Shown here: piece by piece, positions 26,562 to 35,135 of the stretch | How positions within the stretch are numbered: position 1 is the stretch's first letter | Layout: every line of letters begins with the position of its first letter | DNA from: Streptococcaceae bacterium | GTDB lineage: Bacteria > Bacillota > Bacilli > Lactobacillales > Streptococcaceae | Direction of reading: 5' to 3' | Length of the DNA: 64,000 bases | Assembly: GCA_902363395.1 (NCBI GenBank) | Contig: CABIZZ010000001.1 | Span: 496,001 to 560,000 of the forward strand | Notes under the pieces: model-generated | What the model was told of the DNA's origin: nothing | The model's database searches: none | The model's input: only the letters and a program-made list of their open reading frames with translations | Program-made: the position numbers and the translations under genes

Positions 26562-26700
26562 AATAACCTCACTTTTGGGCACCAAAAAAGAGCCCATGAA
26601 TTTTTTGCATAGCAAGGGCCCTCAGATTATTCATATTCTGTGTCTTTGTCACCTCACAGGATGACATTAAAAACCTTTGCTTCTAAGAAGTATAGCAGAA
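26562..26700 (-). promoter_or_regulatory. PyrR-type attenuator leader of the uracil permease gene
   Basis: Read on the minus strand: a -10 TATACT at 26694-26689, then TCCTGTGAGGTGACAAAGAC (a PyrR-binding-like hairpin loop, 26663-26644). A GC-rich hairpin containing GAGGGCCC and GGGCTC followed by six T (26624-26584) comes next. This is the layout of pyr attenuators, in which UMP-bound PyrR favours the terminator. Confidence 0.65.
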
Positions 26701-26704
26701 AAAA

Positions 26705-27061
26705 TTCGTTTTGTAAACGAATTTTTCCCGAGCCTAAAAATAAGAGAGCGAGGTAGGAGTTAGTAAGAGTTATCTATTTTCATCATAAAAGAGGTCAACG
26801 GTAGACGCAGTGGTTGAGTGGTCCATCCCCCGCTCTAATTCTCGCTTGGATGGCCCTACTCAACTTTGCGGGGGAGGGACGACGAAACCGTCATTTTAAA
26901 TGGTAACCGATTTCTGTCCCTCTCCCTTTTCCCGAGCTCGAAAACGGGAGAGCGAGGTTCGTTTTGTAAACGAATTTTTCCCGAGCCTAGAAATAAAAAA
27001 GCGAGGCAGGAGCTATCTATTTTCATCATGAAAGAGGTCAACGGTAGACGCAGTGGTTGAG
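26705..27061 (+). repeat. Duplicated block with a diverged copy of the 175-bp repeat
   Basis: Two direct repeats of about 100-113 bp, 26705-26817 and 26959-27061, both run from TTCGTTTTGTAAACGAATTT to GTAGACGCAGTGGTTGAG. Between them, 26792-26927 is a diverged copy of the 175-bp repeat family: CGCAGTGGTTGAGTGG, CCCTACTCAAC, GGGACGACGAAA and CCGATTTCTGTCCC are shared. It lies in the 630-base gap between the permease and nucleoside phosphorylase genes and has no credible gene. Confidence 0.75.
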
Positions 27062-27161
27062 GAATCCTTCTTCCTTTTGGAGGACAGCTCTGTTGTTTCC
27101 CATCACAAAAGGCGAACAAGTGAGCTTGCTTTCCCCTTTGTTAGAAGGAAAGAGGCCGATT

Positions 27162-27173
27162 TTGTGGTATAAT
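27162..27173 (+). promoter_or_regulatory. Extended -10 promoter of the phosphorylase-ECF operon
   Basis: TTGTGGTATAAT carries the TnTGnTATAAT extended -10 pattern with TATAAT at 27168-27173. No good -35 is seen, as often with extended -10 promoters. Confidence 0.65.
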
Positions 27174-27194
27174 AGAGGACTAGAAGTAGAATGA

Positions 27195-27986
27195 ATGAAA
27201 GAGAAGTCAGAGATGCTGTTAGAAGAATTTGATGCCAATCGACAGGCGATTATCAATCCAAAAGACCTACATGGTCCCATTGAAGGATTTCCCAAAGTAG
27301 TCATCTCTTGCTTTTCAAGAGTAACTTTTGCGCGCCTCCTTGAAAATTATGAACATGAGGTGCTTGCAAAAACTTCCATGGCCAACTTTGAAGTCATTGT
27401 CTATAGGATTACGATTGGAGACCAACAGGTTGCTGTCTTTAATGCACCAGTTGGGGCTGCTTCCTGTGTAGGGATTATAGAGGATTTGATTCAATTTGGG
27501 ATGGAAAAACTGGTGCTCTTTGGGACCTGTGGGGTTTTAGACCAAGATATTGAGGCGACCTCCATCATCATTCCAACAGCAGCTCTTCGAGACGAGGGGA
27601 CCAGCTATCACTATCTTCCGGCTAGTGATGAAGTGGAAGTAAATAAGGAAAGCCTTCCTCTCTTCCAAGCTTTTCTGGATAGTCACAAGGTTTCCTATCA
27701 GAAAGGAAAAGTGTGGACGACAGATGCTCCCTACCGGGAAACCATCGACAAGATGAAGCGACGAATGGAAGCAGGAGCCATCTGTGTAGATATGGAATGT
27801 TCGGCAGTGGCAGCTTTAGCAGCTTTTCGGGGCTTTGAGCTCTGCCATTTCTTCTACGCAGCAGACCACCTCTCGGAAGAAAAATGGGATATCCGAACCT
27901 TATCTAGTCATGAGGACTTGGATAGCAAGGATCGAATCGCGGATTTGGCCATCCAATTTGCGCTCTTATGGGAAAAGGCGAACTAA
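27195..27986 (+). CDS. Nucleoside phosphorylase
   Basis: Uridine/purine-nucleoside phosphorylase superfamily protein of 263 residues. Family signs are the phosphate/ribose-site region around GTCGVLDQDI, and VDMECSAVAALAAF, whose Met-Glu contacts the ribose. The TTDAPYRETIDK stretch is also typical. Substrate is not clear from sequence. ATG 27213 is an alternative start. It directly abuts the ECF ATPase gene (stop 27986, next start 27987). With the SAM hydrolase at 2073 producing adenosine, a salvage role is attractive but unproven. Confidence 0.85.
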   Translation: MKEKSEMLLEEFDANRQAIINPKDLHGPIEGFPKVVISCFSRVTFARLLENYEHEVLAKTSMANFEVIVYRITIGDQQVAVFNAPVGAASCVGIIEDLIQFGMEKLVLFGTCGVLDQDIEATSIIIPTAALRDEGTSYHYLPASDEVEVNKESLPLFQAFLDSHKVSYQKGKVWTTDAPYRETIDKMKRRMEAGAICVDMECSAVAALAAFRGFELCHFFYAADHLSEEKWDIRTLSSHEDLDSKDRIADLAIQFALLWEKAN

Positions 27987-29669
27987 ATGAAAGAAGCAAT
28001 GATTGAACTGAAGGATTTTTCCTTCCAATATAAGGCCCAGTCTGAGCCAACTTTGAAAAATATCAACTTAACCATTTATAAGGGGGAAAAGGTCCTGATT
28101 GTCGGGCCATCTGGCTCTGGAAAATCAACCATTGGCCAGTGCTTAAATGGGATTATTCCCAATATCTATAAGGGAACCAGTAGTGGGCAATTCCTCATTC
28201 AGGGGAAAGAAGCTTTTGATCTCAGTATTTATGAGAAATCTCACTTGGTCAGTACGGTCTTGCAGGATACGGATGGTCAGTTTATCGGTCTCAGCGTAGC
28301 AGAAGACTTGGCTTTTGCCCTTGAAAACGATATGGTGGAGTTGGAAAGCATGAAATCCCGGGTCCATACCTGGGCGGAGCGCTTAGATTTGAGCAAGCTC
28401 TTGGATCATCGGCCACAAGATTTGTCCGGTGGGCAAAAACAACGGGTCAGCTTGGCGGGTGTTCTGATTGACGAAAGTCCGATCCTGCTCTTTGATGAGC
28501 CACTGGCTAATCTAGATCCCAAGTCGGGTCAGGATATTATTGATCTGATTGATCAGATTCATGAAGAACAGGGAACGACAACCATTATCATCGAACACCG
28601 TTTAGAGGATGTACTCTACCGTCCGATTGATCGGGTTATCTTGATCAATCAAGGTCAAGTTCTCTTTAATGGTCAACCTGATGATTTATTGAGGACGACA
28701 CTGCTGGCTGAAAATGGGATTCGTGAACCTCTCTATTTAACGACTCTTCGCCAGTTAGGCCAGGATATCAGCGAGCTAGCGCATTTGGACAAGGTAGAAA
28801 AACTACCACTTGGTGATGTATCAGTGGATATCCCAACTCCTCATTTTGAAAAAGGAGCAGAGGCAGAGACAATCCTAGAACTTGGTCATTTGAACTTTGC
28901 TTATCGAGAAGGCCAGCCCATTCTAAAAGACCTTTCTCTAACCATTCCAAAAGGCCAACGGTTGGCTATTGTTGGTAAAAATGGGGCTGGAAAATCAACC
29001 CTTGCTAAGGCGATTTGTGGCTTCATCCAGACGGAAGGAACCTATTTCTCAAAGGGAGAGGATATCAAGGGTGATAGTGTCAAGGAGCGGGCAGAGCGCG
29101 TGGGCTATGTCCTGCAAAACCCCAACCAGATGATCTCGACCAACATGATTTTTGATGAGGTGGCTCTGGGTCTTCGCTTGAGAAATGTTCCAGAGGCCCA
29201 GATTGAAAGTCGTGTCCATCAAGCCTTGAAGACCTGTGGTCTCTACGAATTTCGTAAGTGGCCGATTTCTGCTCTATCTTATGGTCAGAAAAAGCGGGTG
29301 ACCATCGCCTCTATCCTTGTCTTGGGACCAGATGTTCTCGTCCTCGATGAGCCGACGGCTGGTCAGGACCAACGAAACTATACGGAAATTATGGATTTCC
29401 TTGATGAACTCCATCAAAAAGGGCATACCATTGTCATGATTACCCATGATATGCAGCTCATGCTGGATTATTCGGACCGGGCAGTCGTGGTCATGGATGG
29501 GCAGGTTTTGGCTGATTTGACACCGGCAGAGCTCTTGACCCAACCAGAAATTTTGAGACGGGCTTATTTGAAAGAAACGTCTATTTTCGCCTTGGCAAAT
29601 CGACTTGGTGTCGATCCTCTTGCCTTGACCCAGTTTTATATGAATCAGAAGGGGGAAGGTCATGAATAA
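27987..29669 (+). CDS. ECF transporter double ATPase
   Basis: Two fused ABC domains, 560 residues, the length of the UPF0397-linked ATPases I know from streptococci. Domain 1 (about 5-245): Walker [10 protein letters not shown], signature LSGGQKQRV, Walker [13 protein letters not shown]. Domain 2 (about 300-535): Walker [10 protein letters not shown], variant signature LSYGQKKRV, Walker [12 protein letters not shown]. It pairs with EcfT encoded downstream (overlap of eight bases). No S component is adjacent; the likely partner is the UPF0397 protein at 2935, and possibly the MptD-like one at 1477. Confidence 0.9.
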   Translation: MKEAMIELKDFSFQYKAQSEPTLKNINLTIYKGEKVLIVGPSGSGKSTIGQCLNGIIPNIYKGTSSGQFLIQGKEAFDLSIYEKSHLVSTVLQDTDGQFIGLSVAEDLAFALENDMVELESMKSRVHTWAERLDLSKLLDHRPQDLSGGQKQRVSLAGVLIDESPILLFDEPLANLDPKSGQDIIDLIDQIHEEQGTTTIIIEHRLEDVLYRPIDRVILINQGQVLFNGQPDDLLRTTLLAENGIREPLYLTTLRQLGQDISELAHLDKVEKLPLGDVSVDIPTPHFEKGAEAETILELGHLNFAYREGQPILKDLSLTIPKGQRLAIVGKNGAGKSTLAKAICGFIQTEGTYFSKGEDIKGDSVKERAERVGYVLQNPNQMISTNMIFDEVALGLRLRNVPEAQIESRVHQALKTCGLYEFRKWPISALSYGQKKRVTIASILVLGPDVLVLDEPTAGQDQRNYTEIMDFLDELHQKGHTIVMITHDMQLMLDYSDRAVVVMDGQVLADLTPAELLTQPEILRRAYLKETSIFALANRLGVDPLALTQFYMNQKGEGHE

Positions 29670-30492
29670 TCGCTTAGTCGGCTACCATGCCGGAACCAGT
29701 TTTCTGCATCGCCTTTCAGGCGCTAGCAAGCTTCTTTTCTTACTCTTGGTATCATTAGCTGCCATGTTGAGTTACGATACTCGCTTGTTGTTGGTCATTG
29801 GTCTAGGTGCCCTCGCCTTATTTGCAACCTCAGGCATTCGTTTGAAAGACATCTCCTTTGTTCTGAGCTTTGCCCTAGTCTTTGCCCTTCTCAATGTCTT
29901 GATGGTCTATCTTTTTGCCCCTCAATATGGGGTAGAAATCTATGGAGCAAAGACAGTTCTTCTAGATGGTTTAGGGGCATATAGTATTACAGCCCAAGAG
30001 TTATTTTATCTCTTCAACCTCGCTTTGAAGTATGTGTGTACCATTCCCTTAGCTCTCATTTTCTTGATGACCACCCATCCCAGTCAGTTTGCTTCGAGTC
30101 TCAACCAGATTGGGGTGTCATACAAGATTGCTTATTCAGTGAGCTTGACCCTGCGCTATATTCCAGATGTGCAGGAGGAATACCAGATTATCAAGCTCTC
30201 GCAAGAAGCCAGAGGCTTGGAGTTGTCCAAAAAGGCCAACTTTGTCCAGCGGGTGAAGGGAAATCTTCAGATGATTTCTCCCTTGATTTTTAGTTCTTTG
30301 GAGCGGATTGAAACGATCTCTACGGCCATGGAACTGCGTCGCTTTGGAAAAAATAAAAAACGGACCTGGTACACCTATCAGGAGATGACCACTCGTGATC
30401 GCTTGATTATCTTGGGGTCAATCTTCATGGTGATTTTGAGTATCGTCCTGATTTGGGTAAACAAAGGTCGCTTCTATAATCCTTGGAGGTAA
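29662..30492 (+). CDS. ECF transporter transmembrane coupling subunit (EcfT)
   Basis: Membrane protein of 276 residues with about five to six helices. The two coupling-helix motifs that bind the ATPase are visible as QEARGLEL (about residue 177) and MELRRFGKN (about residue 227; Arg-Arg in place of Ala-Arg-Gly). It overlaps the ATPase gene and is followed by the dehydrogenase gene four bases after the stop. It forms the energising module for an S component located elsewhere. Confidence 0.88.
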   Translation: MNNRLVGYHAGTSFLHRLSGASKLLFLLLVSLAAMLSYDTRLLLVIGLGALALFATSGIRLKDISFVLSFALVFALLNVLMVYLFAPQYGVEIYGAKTVLLDGLGAYSITAQELFYLFNLALKYVCTIPLALIFLMTTHPSQFASSLNQIGVSYKIAYSVSLTLRYIPDVQEEYQIIKLSQEARGLELSKKANFVQRVKGNLQMISPLIFSSLERIETISTAMELRRFGKNKKRTWYTYQEMTTRDRLIILGSIFMVILSIVLIWVNKGRFYNPWR

Positions 30493-30496
30493 GAAA

Positions 30497-31252
30497 ATGG
30501 CAGAAACAATTTTAGTAACGGGAGCATCTGCTGGCTTTGGCCAAGCCATTTGTCACCGCTTAGTTGCCGATGGGCATCGAGTGATTGGCGCTGCTAGACG
30601 CATTGAAAAACTACAGGCTCTTCAAGAAGAGCTGGGAGAAGCTTTTTATCCCCTTCAAATGGATGTGACGGATCTTTCTCAGGTGGATCATGCACTTGCC
30701 AGTTTGCCAAAAGCTTGGGAGAGAGTGGATGTTTTGGTCAATAATGCTGGCTTGGCCCTAGGTCTCGCTCCAGCTCATGAAGCAGAGCTTGCAGATTGGC
30801 TGACCATGATCCAGACCAATATAATCGGTCTGACCTATCTGACAAGGAAAATCTTGCCTCAGATGGTGGAACGAAATGATGGTTATGTTATCAATATGGG
30901 GTCAACTGCTGGGACGGTGCCTTATCCAGGGGCCAATGTTTATGGTGCTTCCAAGGCCTTCGTTAAACAGTTCTCATTAAATCTGCGTGCGGACTTGGCT
31001 GGAAAACAAATTCGGGTGACCAATATTGAGCCAGGTCTCTGTGAAGGGACCGAGTTTTCGACGGTACGCTTTAAAGGGGATGAAAAACGGGTAGAGGCTC
31101 TCTATCGAGATGCCCATGCCATTCAACCAGAAGATATTGCCAATACCGTAGCTTGGCTCATTCAACAGCCCAAGCATGTCAATGTCAACCGCATTGAAAT
31201 CATGCCGGTTTCCCAAACCTTTGGACCACAACCGGTCTATCGGGGTGACTAG
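30497..31252 (+). CDS. Short-chain dehydrogenase (YdfG-like)
   Basis: NAD(P)-dependent oxidoreductase of 251 residues, classical SDR. It has the cofactor motif GASAGFGQA (residues 8-16), NNAG, catalytic Ser in MGSTAG and YGASKAF with the catalytic Tyr and Lys. The closest family is the YdfG/serine 3-dehydrogenase group of 3-hydroxy acid dehydrogenases; the substrate is unknown. It is the last gene of the run starting at 27195 and ends eight bases before the first copy of the 175-bp repeat, which ends in a terminator-like hairpin. Confidence 0.85.
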   Translation: MAETILVTGASAGFGQAICHRLVADGHRVIGAARRIEKLQALQEELGEAFYPLQMDVTDLSQVDHALASLPKAWERVDVLVNNAGLALGLAPAHEAELADWLTMIQTNIIGLTYLTRKILPQMVERNDGYVINMGSTAGTVPYPGANVYGASKAFVKQFSLNLRADLAGKQIRVTNIEPGLCEGTEFSTVRFKGDEKRVEALYRDAHAIQPEDIANTVAWLIQQPKHVNVNRIEIMPVSQTFGPQPVYRGD

Positions 31253-31259
31253 GCCGCAT

Positions 31260-31434
31260 GAGGCTGGGACAAAAGTCCTAGCCTCTCAATTGTCTTTGGA
31301 TTGTCGAGCAAGACGCAGTGGTTGAGTGGGCTCTACTACGCTGATTTCATCAGCTTTTACAGCCCTACTCAACTGTGCGGAGGTGGGACGACGAAATCGA
31401 ATTCTAACGAATTACCGATTTCTGTCCCACTCTC
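31260..31434 (+). repeat. 175-bp dispersed repeat, copy 1
   Basis: It begins with the terminator-like palindrome AGGCTGGGACAAAAGTCCTAGCCT. It continues with a hairpin from GTTGAGTGGGCT to AGCCCTACTCAAC around GCTGATTTCATCAGC, and closes with a GTGGGAC...GTCCCAC hairpin. Copy 2 (36610-36784) is nearly identical at the same length. Copy 3 (49371-49545) is inverted. No coding potential. Confidence 0.9.
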
Positions 31435-31476
31435 ATTTTTTCCATGTTGAGGATAGAGAATAGGAGGGGGAAAACC

Positions 31477-32397
31477 ATGTCAAAAGCCTTAGTGATTGGT
31501 TCTACTGTTTGTGATATTATGGTCTATCTGGATCGACTACCGAGTCGGGAAGGAGACGCCCATATCCATGAGCAGACCTGGTCTCTTGGAGGGTGTGCCT
31601 TTAATGTGGTCTCCGTACTTCATGCATTGGATCAAAATGTTGACTTCATCTCACCAGTGGGGACGGGTGTCTACGGGGACTTTGTCAAGGCAGAACTCGA
31701 GAGGCTGGATATCCAGACTCCAATCTCAGTAACCGGGGCAAATGGTTGTTGTTATTGCTTTATCGAGTCGGATGGTGAACGAACCTTTTTATCAGATCAT
31801 GGAGTAGAATATAGTTTTCAGAAGGAATGGCTCCAGTCTAAGGAGCGGGAAAACTACGAATTTATTTATCTCTGTGGCCTTGAAGTAGAAGAGCCGACTG
31901 GATTGGAACTGATTCAATCTGTGTCAAAAATCAAAGGCCAAGTCATCTTTGCACCAGGACCTCGAGGCCTCTTGATTCCTGAAGAGCGTTTGGAAGCCAT
32001 CTATGATCTCCACCCCATTCTCCATGTCAATGAAGCAGAAGCCAAGGCTTTTTCAGCTTGTGAAGAGATTGCTGACGCAGCTAAGAAGCTCTACCAAAGA
32101 ACGGGTCAGTTAGTCATCGTCACCTTGGGAGAAAAAGGAGCGATCGCATACGATGGTAGGTTCTACGAGGTGGCCGGATTTCCGACAGAAGTTCGTGATA
32201 CTGTAGGAGCAGGAGACAGTCATCTGGGAGCTTTTTTAGCGGCATCTTTGCAAGGGCTAGATGTGGAGGATGCCTTAAGCTTTGCTAACCGTTTTGCAAG
32301 TATGGTTGTGGCGACCAAGGGAGTTCATTTAGAGCGCCATCACTACCATACCCTAGAGCAAGAGTTAAAAAAATTAGTTTATTCAAAAAGAAGCTGA
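31477..32397 (+). CDS. PfkB-family carbohydrate/nucleoside kinase
   Basis: Ribokinase-fold kinase of 306 residues. The start MSKALVIGSTVCDIMVYLD follows AGGAGGGGGAAAA. The N-terminal glycine pair region is SLGGCAFNVV, and the C-terminal active site is DTVGAGDSHLGAFLA with the catalytic Asp; His follows Ser where many members have Phe. The substrate could be a sugar or a nucleoside; the nearby nucleoside phosphorylase hints at the latter but does not prove it. It ends in a hairpin shared with convergent rsmG. Confidence 0.82.
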   Translation: MSKALVIGSTVCDIMVYLDRLPSREGDAHIHEQTWSLGGCAFNVVSVLHALDQNVDFISPVGTGVYGDFVKAELERLDIQTPISVTGANGCCYCFIESDGERTFLSDHGVEYSFQKEWLQSKERENYEFIYLCGLEVEEPTGLELIQSVSKIKGQVIFAPGPRGLLIPEERLEAIYDLHPILHVNEAEAKAFSACEEIADAAKKLYQRTGQLVIVTLGEKGAIAYDGRFYEVAGFPTEVRDTVGAGDSHLGAFLAASLQGLDVEDALSFANRFASMVVATKGVHLERHHYHTLEQELKKLVYSKRS

Positions 32398-32416
32398 CAA
32401 ACTGTCAGCTTCTTTT
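32387..32416. terminator. Bidirectional terminator between pfkB and rsmG
   Basis: AAAAAGAAGCTGACA and TGTCAGCTTCTTTTT form an 11-13 bp stem with A-run on one side and T-run on the other, serving both convergent genes. Confidence 0.85.
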
Positions 32417-32426
32417 TAGTATCATC

Positions 32427-33140
32427 TTATAATGGCCTCTTATTAGGCATACCCGCTTTTCTTGGATATTTATTGGGGGTTTCTTTTTTCTTTTCGACAA
32501 GAGTGATATAGCGTGGATCCCCATTTGGCAATTCATACTGTAGATTGTCTTCAACCTTACTAAAGAGCAGGTTGAGGGCATTTTTGGCTTCTTCCAACTC
32601 TTCTGGAGCATTGCTAGCCTTGAGAGCGAGGAGACGTCCTCCTACTTTCAGGTAAGGAATGGTCAGTTCAGAGAGGACCTGCATGCGGGCAACGGCGCGG
32701 GCAGTTACAATATCAAATTGGGCACGAAAAGCCTTGTCTTGCGCAAAGTCCTCCGCACGTCCATGGTAGAAATGTACTCCGCTCAAGCCCAACTCTTCAG
32801 CCAGCAAGTGAAGGAATTTGATCCGCTTATTGAGGGAATCAATAATGGTCACATCTAGCTCAGGGAATAGGATCTTCATTGGTAGGCTTGGAAAGCCGGC
32901 GCCAGCTCCGATATCCAAGAGACGGATGGGTTGGTTTTCGATCAAACCTTGTAAAATGGGTGCGATAGAATCATAAAAATGCTTGAGATAGACTTCGTCT
33001 TTTTCTGTGATAGCGGTGAGATTAATTTTCTCATTCCATTCCACGAGGAGCTCGAAATAGCGTTCGTATTGCTCTTTTTGTCGATCAGTTAATGGGAAGC
33101 CAAGGTCGGCTAAACGGACATAAAATTCTTCTGGTTTCAT
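32427..33140 (-). CDS. rsmG: 16S rRNA (guanine527-N7)-methyltransferase
   Basis: GidB/RsmG of 237 residues, SAM-dependent, modifies G527 in the 530 loop. The SAM site is seen as [17 protein letters not shown] (about residues 71-87) and TARAVA follows near residue 145. The C-terminal tail is basic ([14 protein letters not shown]). It is transcribed divergently from lemA. Loss of this enzyme in other bacteria gives low-level streptomycin resistance. Confidence 0.93.
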   Translation of the reverse strand: MKPEEFYVRLADLGFPLTDRQKEQYERYFELLVEWNEKINLTAITEKDEVYLKHFYDSIAPILQGLIENQPIRLLDIGAGAGFPSLPMKILFPELDVTIIDSLNKRIKFLHLLAEELGLSGVHFYHGRAEDFAQDKAFRAQFDIVTARAVARMQVLSELTIPYLKVGGRLLALKASNAPEELEEAKNALNLLFSKVEDNLQYELPNGDPRYITLVEKKKETPNKYPRKAGMPNKRPL

Positions 33141-33210
33141 AAGATAATTTTACCACAAAATAAGGGAAATTTGATATACTGGTAGAAAGAAATGAAAGGA
33201 ATTCAATAAA

Positions 33211-33771
33211 ATGATTTGGATTATTCTTGGGGTCCTAGTGGTCCTCGCATTATTAGTTGTTGGTGTATACAACGGCTTGGTGAAAAGCCGCATGCAAACT
33301 CGCGAAGCTTGGAGTCAAATTGACGTGCAATTGAAACGTCGGAATGACTTGATTCCAAACTTGATCGAAACCGTTAAAGGGTATGCTAAGTACGAAGGAG
33401 ATACACTAGCAAAAGTAACTCAACTTCGCCAACAAGTAGCTCAAGCATCTTCACCTGCAGAAGCAATGGCAGCCAGTGATGCTCTTTCACGTCAAGTGGC
33501 AGGTATCTTTGCGGTGGCTGAAAACTACCCAGACTTGAAGGCTAACACCAACTTTATGCAATTGCAAGAAGAATTGACTAACACAGAAAACAAAATTTCT
33601 TATGCCCGTCAATTGTACAACAGTGTCACAAGCAACTACAATGTCAAGTTGGAAACTTTCCCAACAAATGTGATTGCTGGAATGTTTGGCTTCAAACAAG
33701 CCGAATTCCTTCAAGTGCCTGAAGAAGAAAAAGCAGTACCAAAGGTGGACTTTAGCGGATTAGGAGACTAA
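33211..33771 (+). CDS. lemA: LemA family protein
   Basis: Protein of 186 residues with one N-terminal membrane helix (residues 2-21), then a coiled, helical outer domain containing the family stretches [15 protein letters not shown] (here [15 protein letters not shown]) and [18 protein letters not shown]. It probably faces the outside. It is followed by htpX after one base, a standard streptococcal pair. A promoter-like TGATATACT lies at about 33172-33180. Confidence 0.92.
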   Translation: MIWIILGVLVVLALLVVGVYNGLVKSRMQTREAWSQIDVQLKRRNDLIPNLIETVKGYAKYEGDTLAKVTQLRQQVAQASSPAEAMAASDALSRQVAGIFAVAENYPDLKANTNFMQLQEELTNTENKISYARQLYNSVTSNYNVKLETFPTNVIAGMFGFKQAEFLQVPEEEKAVPKVDFSGLGD

Positions 33772-33772
33772 T

Positions 33773-34669
33773 ATGCTCTTTGACCAAATTGCAAGCAACA
33801 AAAGGAGAACCTGGATTCTCCTTATTGCTTTTTTCATACTCTTGGGTCTTATCGGAGCAGCCGTTGGCTACCTCTGGTTAGGCTCTTCACTTGGCGGCGT
33901 CATCCTAGCCTTAATCATTGGTGGTATCTATGCCTTTAGTATGATTTTCCAATCAACAGAAGTTGTGATGCGGATGAACGGGGCGCGTGAGGTGACGGAA
34001 GAGCAAGCCCCTCAACTCTACCATATTGTCCAAGATATGGCTATGGTAGCTCAGATTCCCATGCCTCGGGTTTATATTGTGGATGATCCGTCCATGAATG
34101 CATTTGCGACAGGATCTAATCCTCAAAATGCTGCTGTTGCAGCAACGACAGGTCTTCTAGCTGTGATGAACCGTGAGGAATTGGAGGGAGTCATCGGACA
34201 CGAAGTCAGCCATATTCGCAATTACGATATCCGCATCTCTACGATTGCAGTTGCCCTTGCTAGTGCCATCACCATGCTTTCTAGTATTGGAGGACGGATG
34301 ATGTGGTGGGGCGGTGGCCGTAGACGGGATGATGATCGCGAAGGGGGCAGTGGTTTAGAAATTATTATTCTGATCCTTTCCTTGATTGCCATCGTATTAG
34401 CTCCATTAGCAGCGACTTTGGTTCAGTTAGCCATTTCTCGTCAACGGGAGTTCCTAGCGGATGCCTCAAGTGTCGAATTGACACGGAATCCTCAAGGGAT
34501 GATCAATGCTCTTTTGAAACTCGATAACAGTGCCCCCATGCAACGAGAAGTTGATAGTGCAAGTAGTGCACTCTTTATCAACGATCCCAAAAAAGAATCC
34601 GGCTTTCAAAAGCTCTTTTATACTCACCCACCCATTGCTGAGCGGGTTGAAAGATTAAGAAATATGTAA
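33773..34669 (+). CDS. htpX: Membrane zinc metalloprotease HtpX
   Basis: M48 protease of 298 residues that degrades misfolded membrane proteins. Two N-terminal helices (about 15-35 and 40-58), the zinc motif HEVSH with flanking Glu ([10 protein letters not shown], about residue 142), two more helices around 160-220 and the third ligand region [13 protein letters not shown] are present. It is the partner of lemA. It ends in the hairpin ATCCACC...GTGGAT, which abuts repeat copy D. Confidence 0.93.
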   Translation: MLFDQIASNKRRTWILLIAFFILLGLIGAAVGYLWLGSSLGGVILALIIGGIYAFSMIFQSTEVVMRMNGAREVTEEQAPQLYHIVQDMAMVAQIPMPRVYIVDDPSMNAFATGSNPQNAAVAATTGLLAVMNREELEGVIGHEVSHIRNYDIRISTIAVALASAITMLSSIGGRMMWWGGGRRRDDDREGGSGLEIIILILSLIAIVLAPLAATLVQLAISRQREFLADASSVELTRNPQGMINALLKLDNSAPMQREVDSASSALFINDPKKESGFQKLFYTHPPIAERVERLRNM

Positions 34670-34671
34670 AA

Positions 34672-35135
34672 AAATCCACCAAACAGTGGATTCAGATTGA
34701 AGACACGATCATCTTAGAACCTTTCCTTAGGTGAGTACGGACGTCAGCGAACTTCTTCAAAGTTCCATGACTAAATCAAGATACAAAGGGCGTCTGCGGA
34801 TAAAGTCAAAATAGGAGGTTTGACGCAGAATCTTTCGATTCTAGGAAGACTTATCTTTTTGACACAATCCGCAGCTCGTGTTCAATTCGTTTTGAACCCC
34901 CTCGCTCTTTAATTTCCAGGCTCAGGCTAAAATAGTTTCCCAAACTGTTTTACTCCCAAAACTCCCGAGTGCTAGAAACAACCTTGTTTCTAGCACTTTT
35001 CTCACGGCGGAAAGTTTCAGTAGATGATTGAATAACTCTAAAGAATAAAAAGTATTTATCTTTATAGAAGTTAATGGAATTGTATAAAAGATAACTTTGT
35101 CTTTAAGCTCAATCCACCCAATGGTGGGTTTTTTA
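34672..35135 (+). repeat. Structured dispersed repeat, copy D (long form), with flanking hairpins
   Basis: Element about 34693-35110 (418 bp). The left part (CAGATTGAAGACA...CTTTCCTTAGGTGAG, ACGTCAGCGAACTTC) and right part (CTCCCGAGTGCTAGAAAC...CTCACGGCGGAAAG) match the other copies. The hairpin 2 arm is replaced by about 180 bp that includes GTCTGCGGATAAAGTC and a block shared with copy F (CTCTTTAATTTCCAGGCTCA). Hairpin 3 stem is CTAGAAAC/GTTTCTAG. Flank hairpins are AATCCACCAAACAGTGGATT and AATCCACCCAATGGTGGGTT; the second also terminates the convergent MFS gene. Confidence 0.82.

Noticed and set aside
26856..27119. ORFs on both strands in the permease-phosphorylase gap
   Set aside because: They lie in repeat sequence, mirror each other and have no ribosome site.
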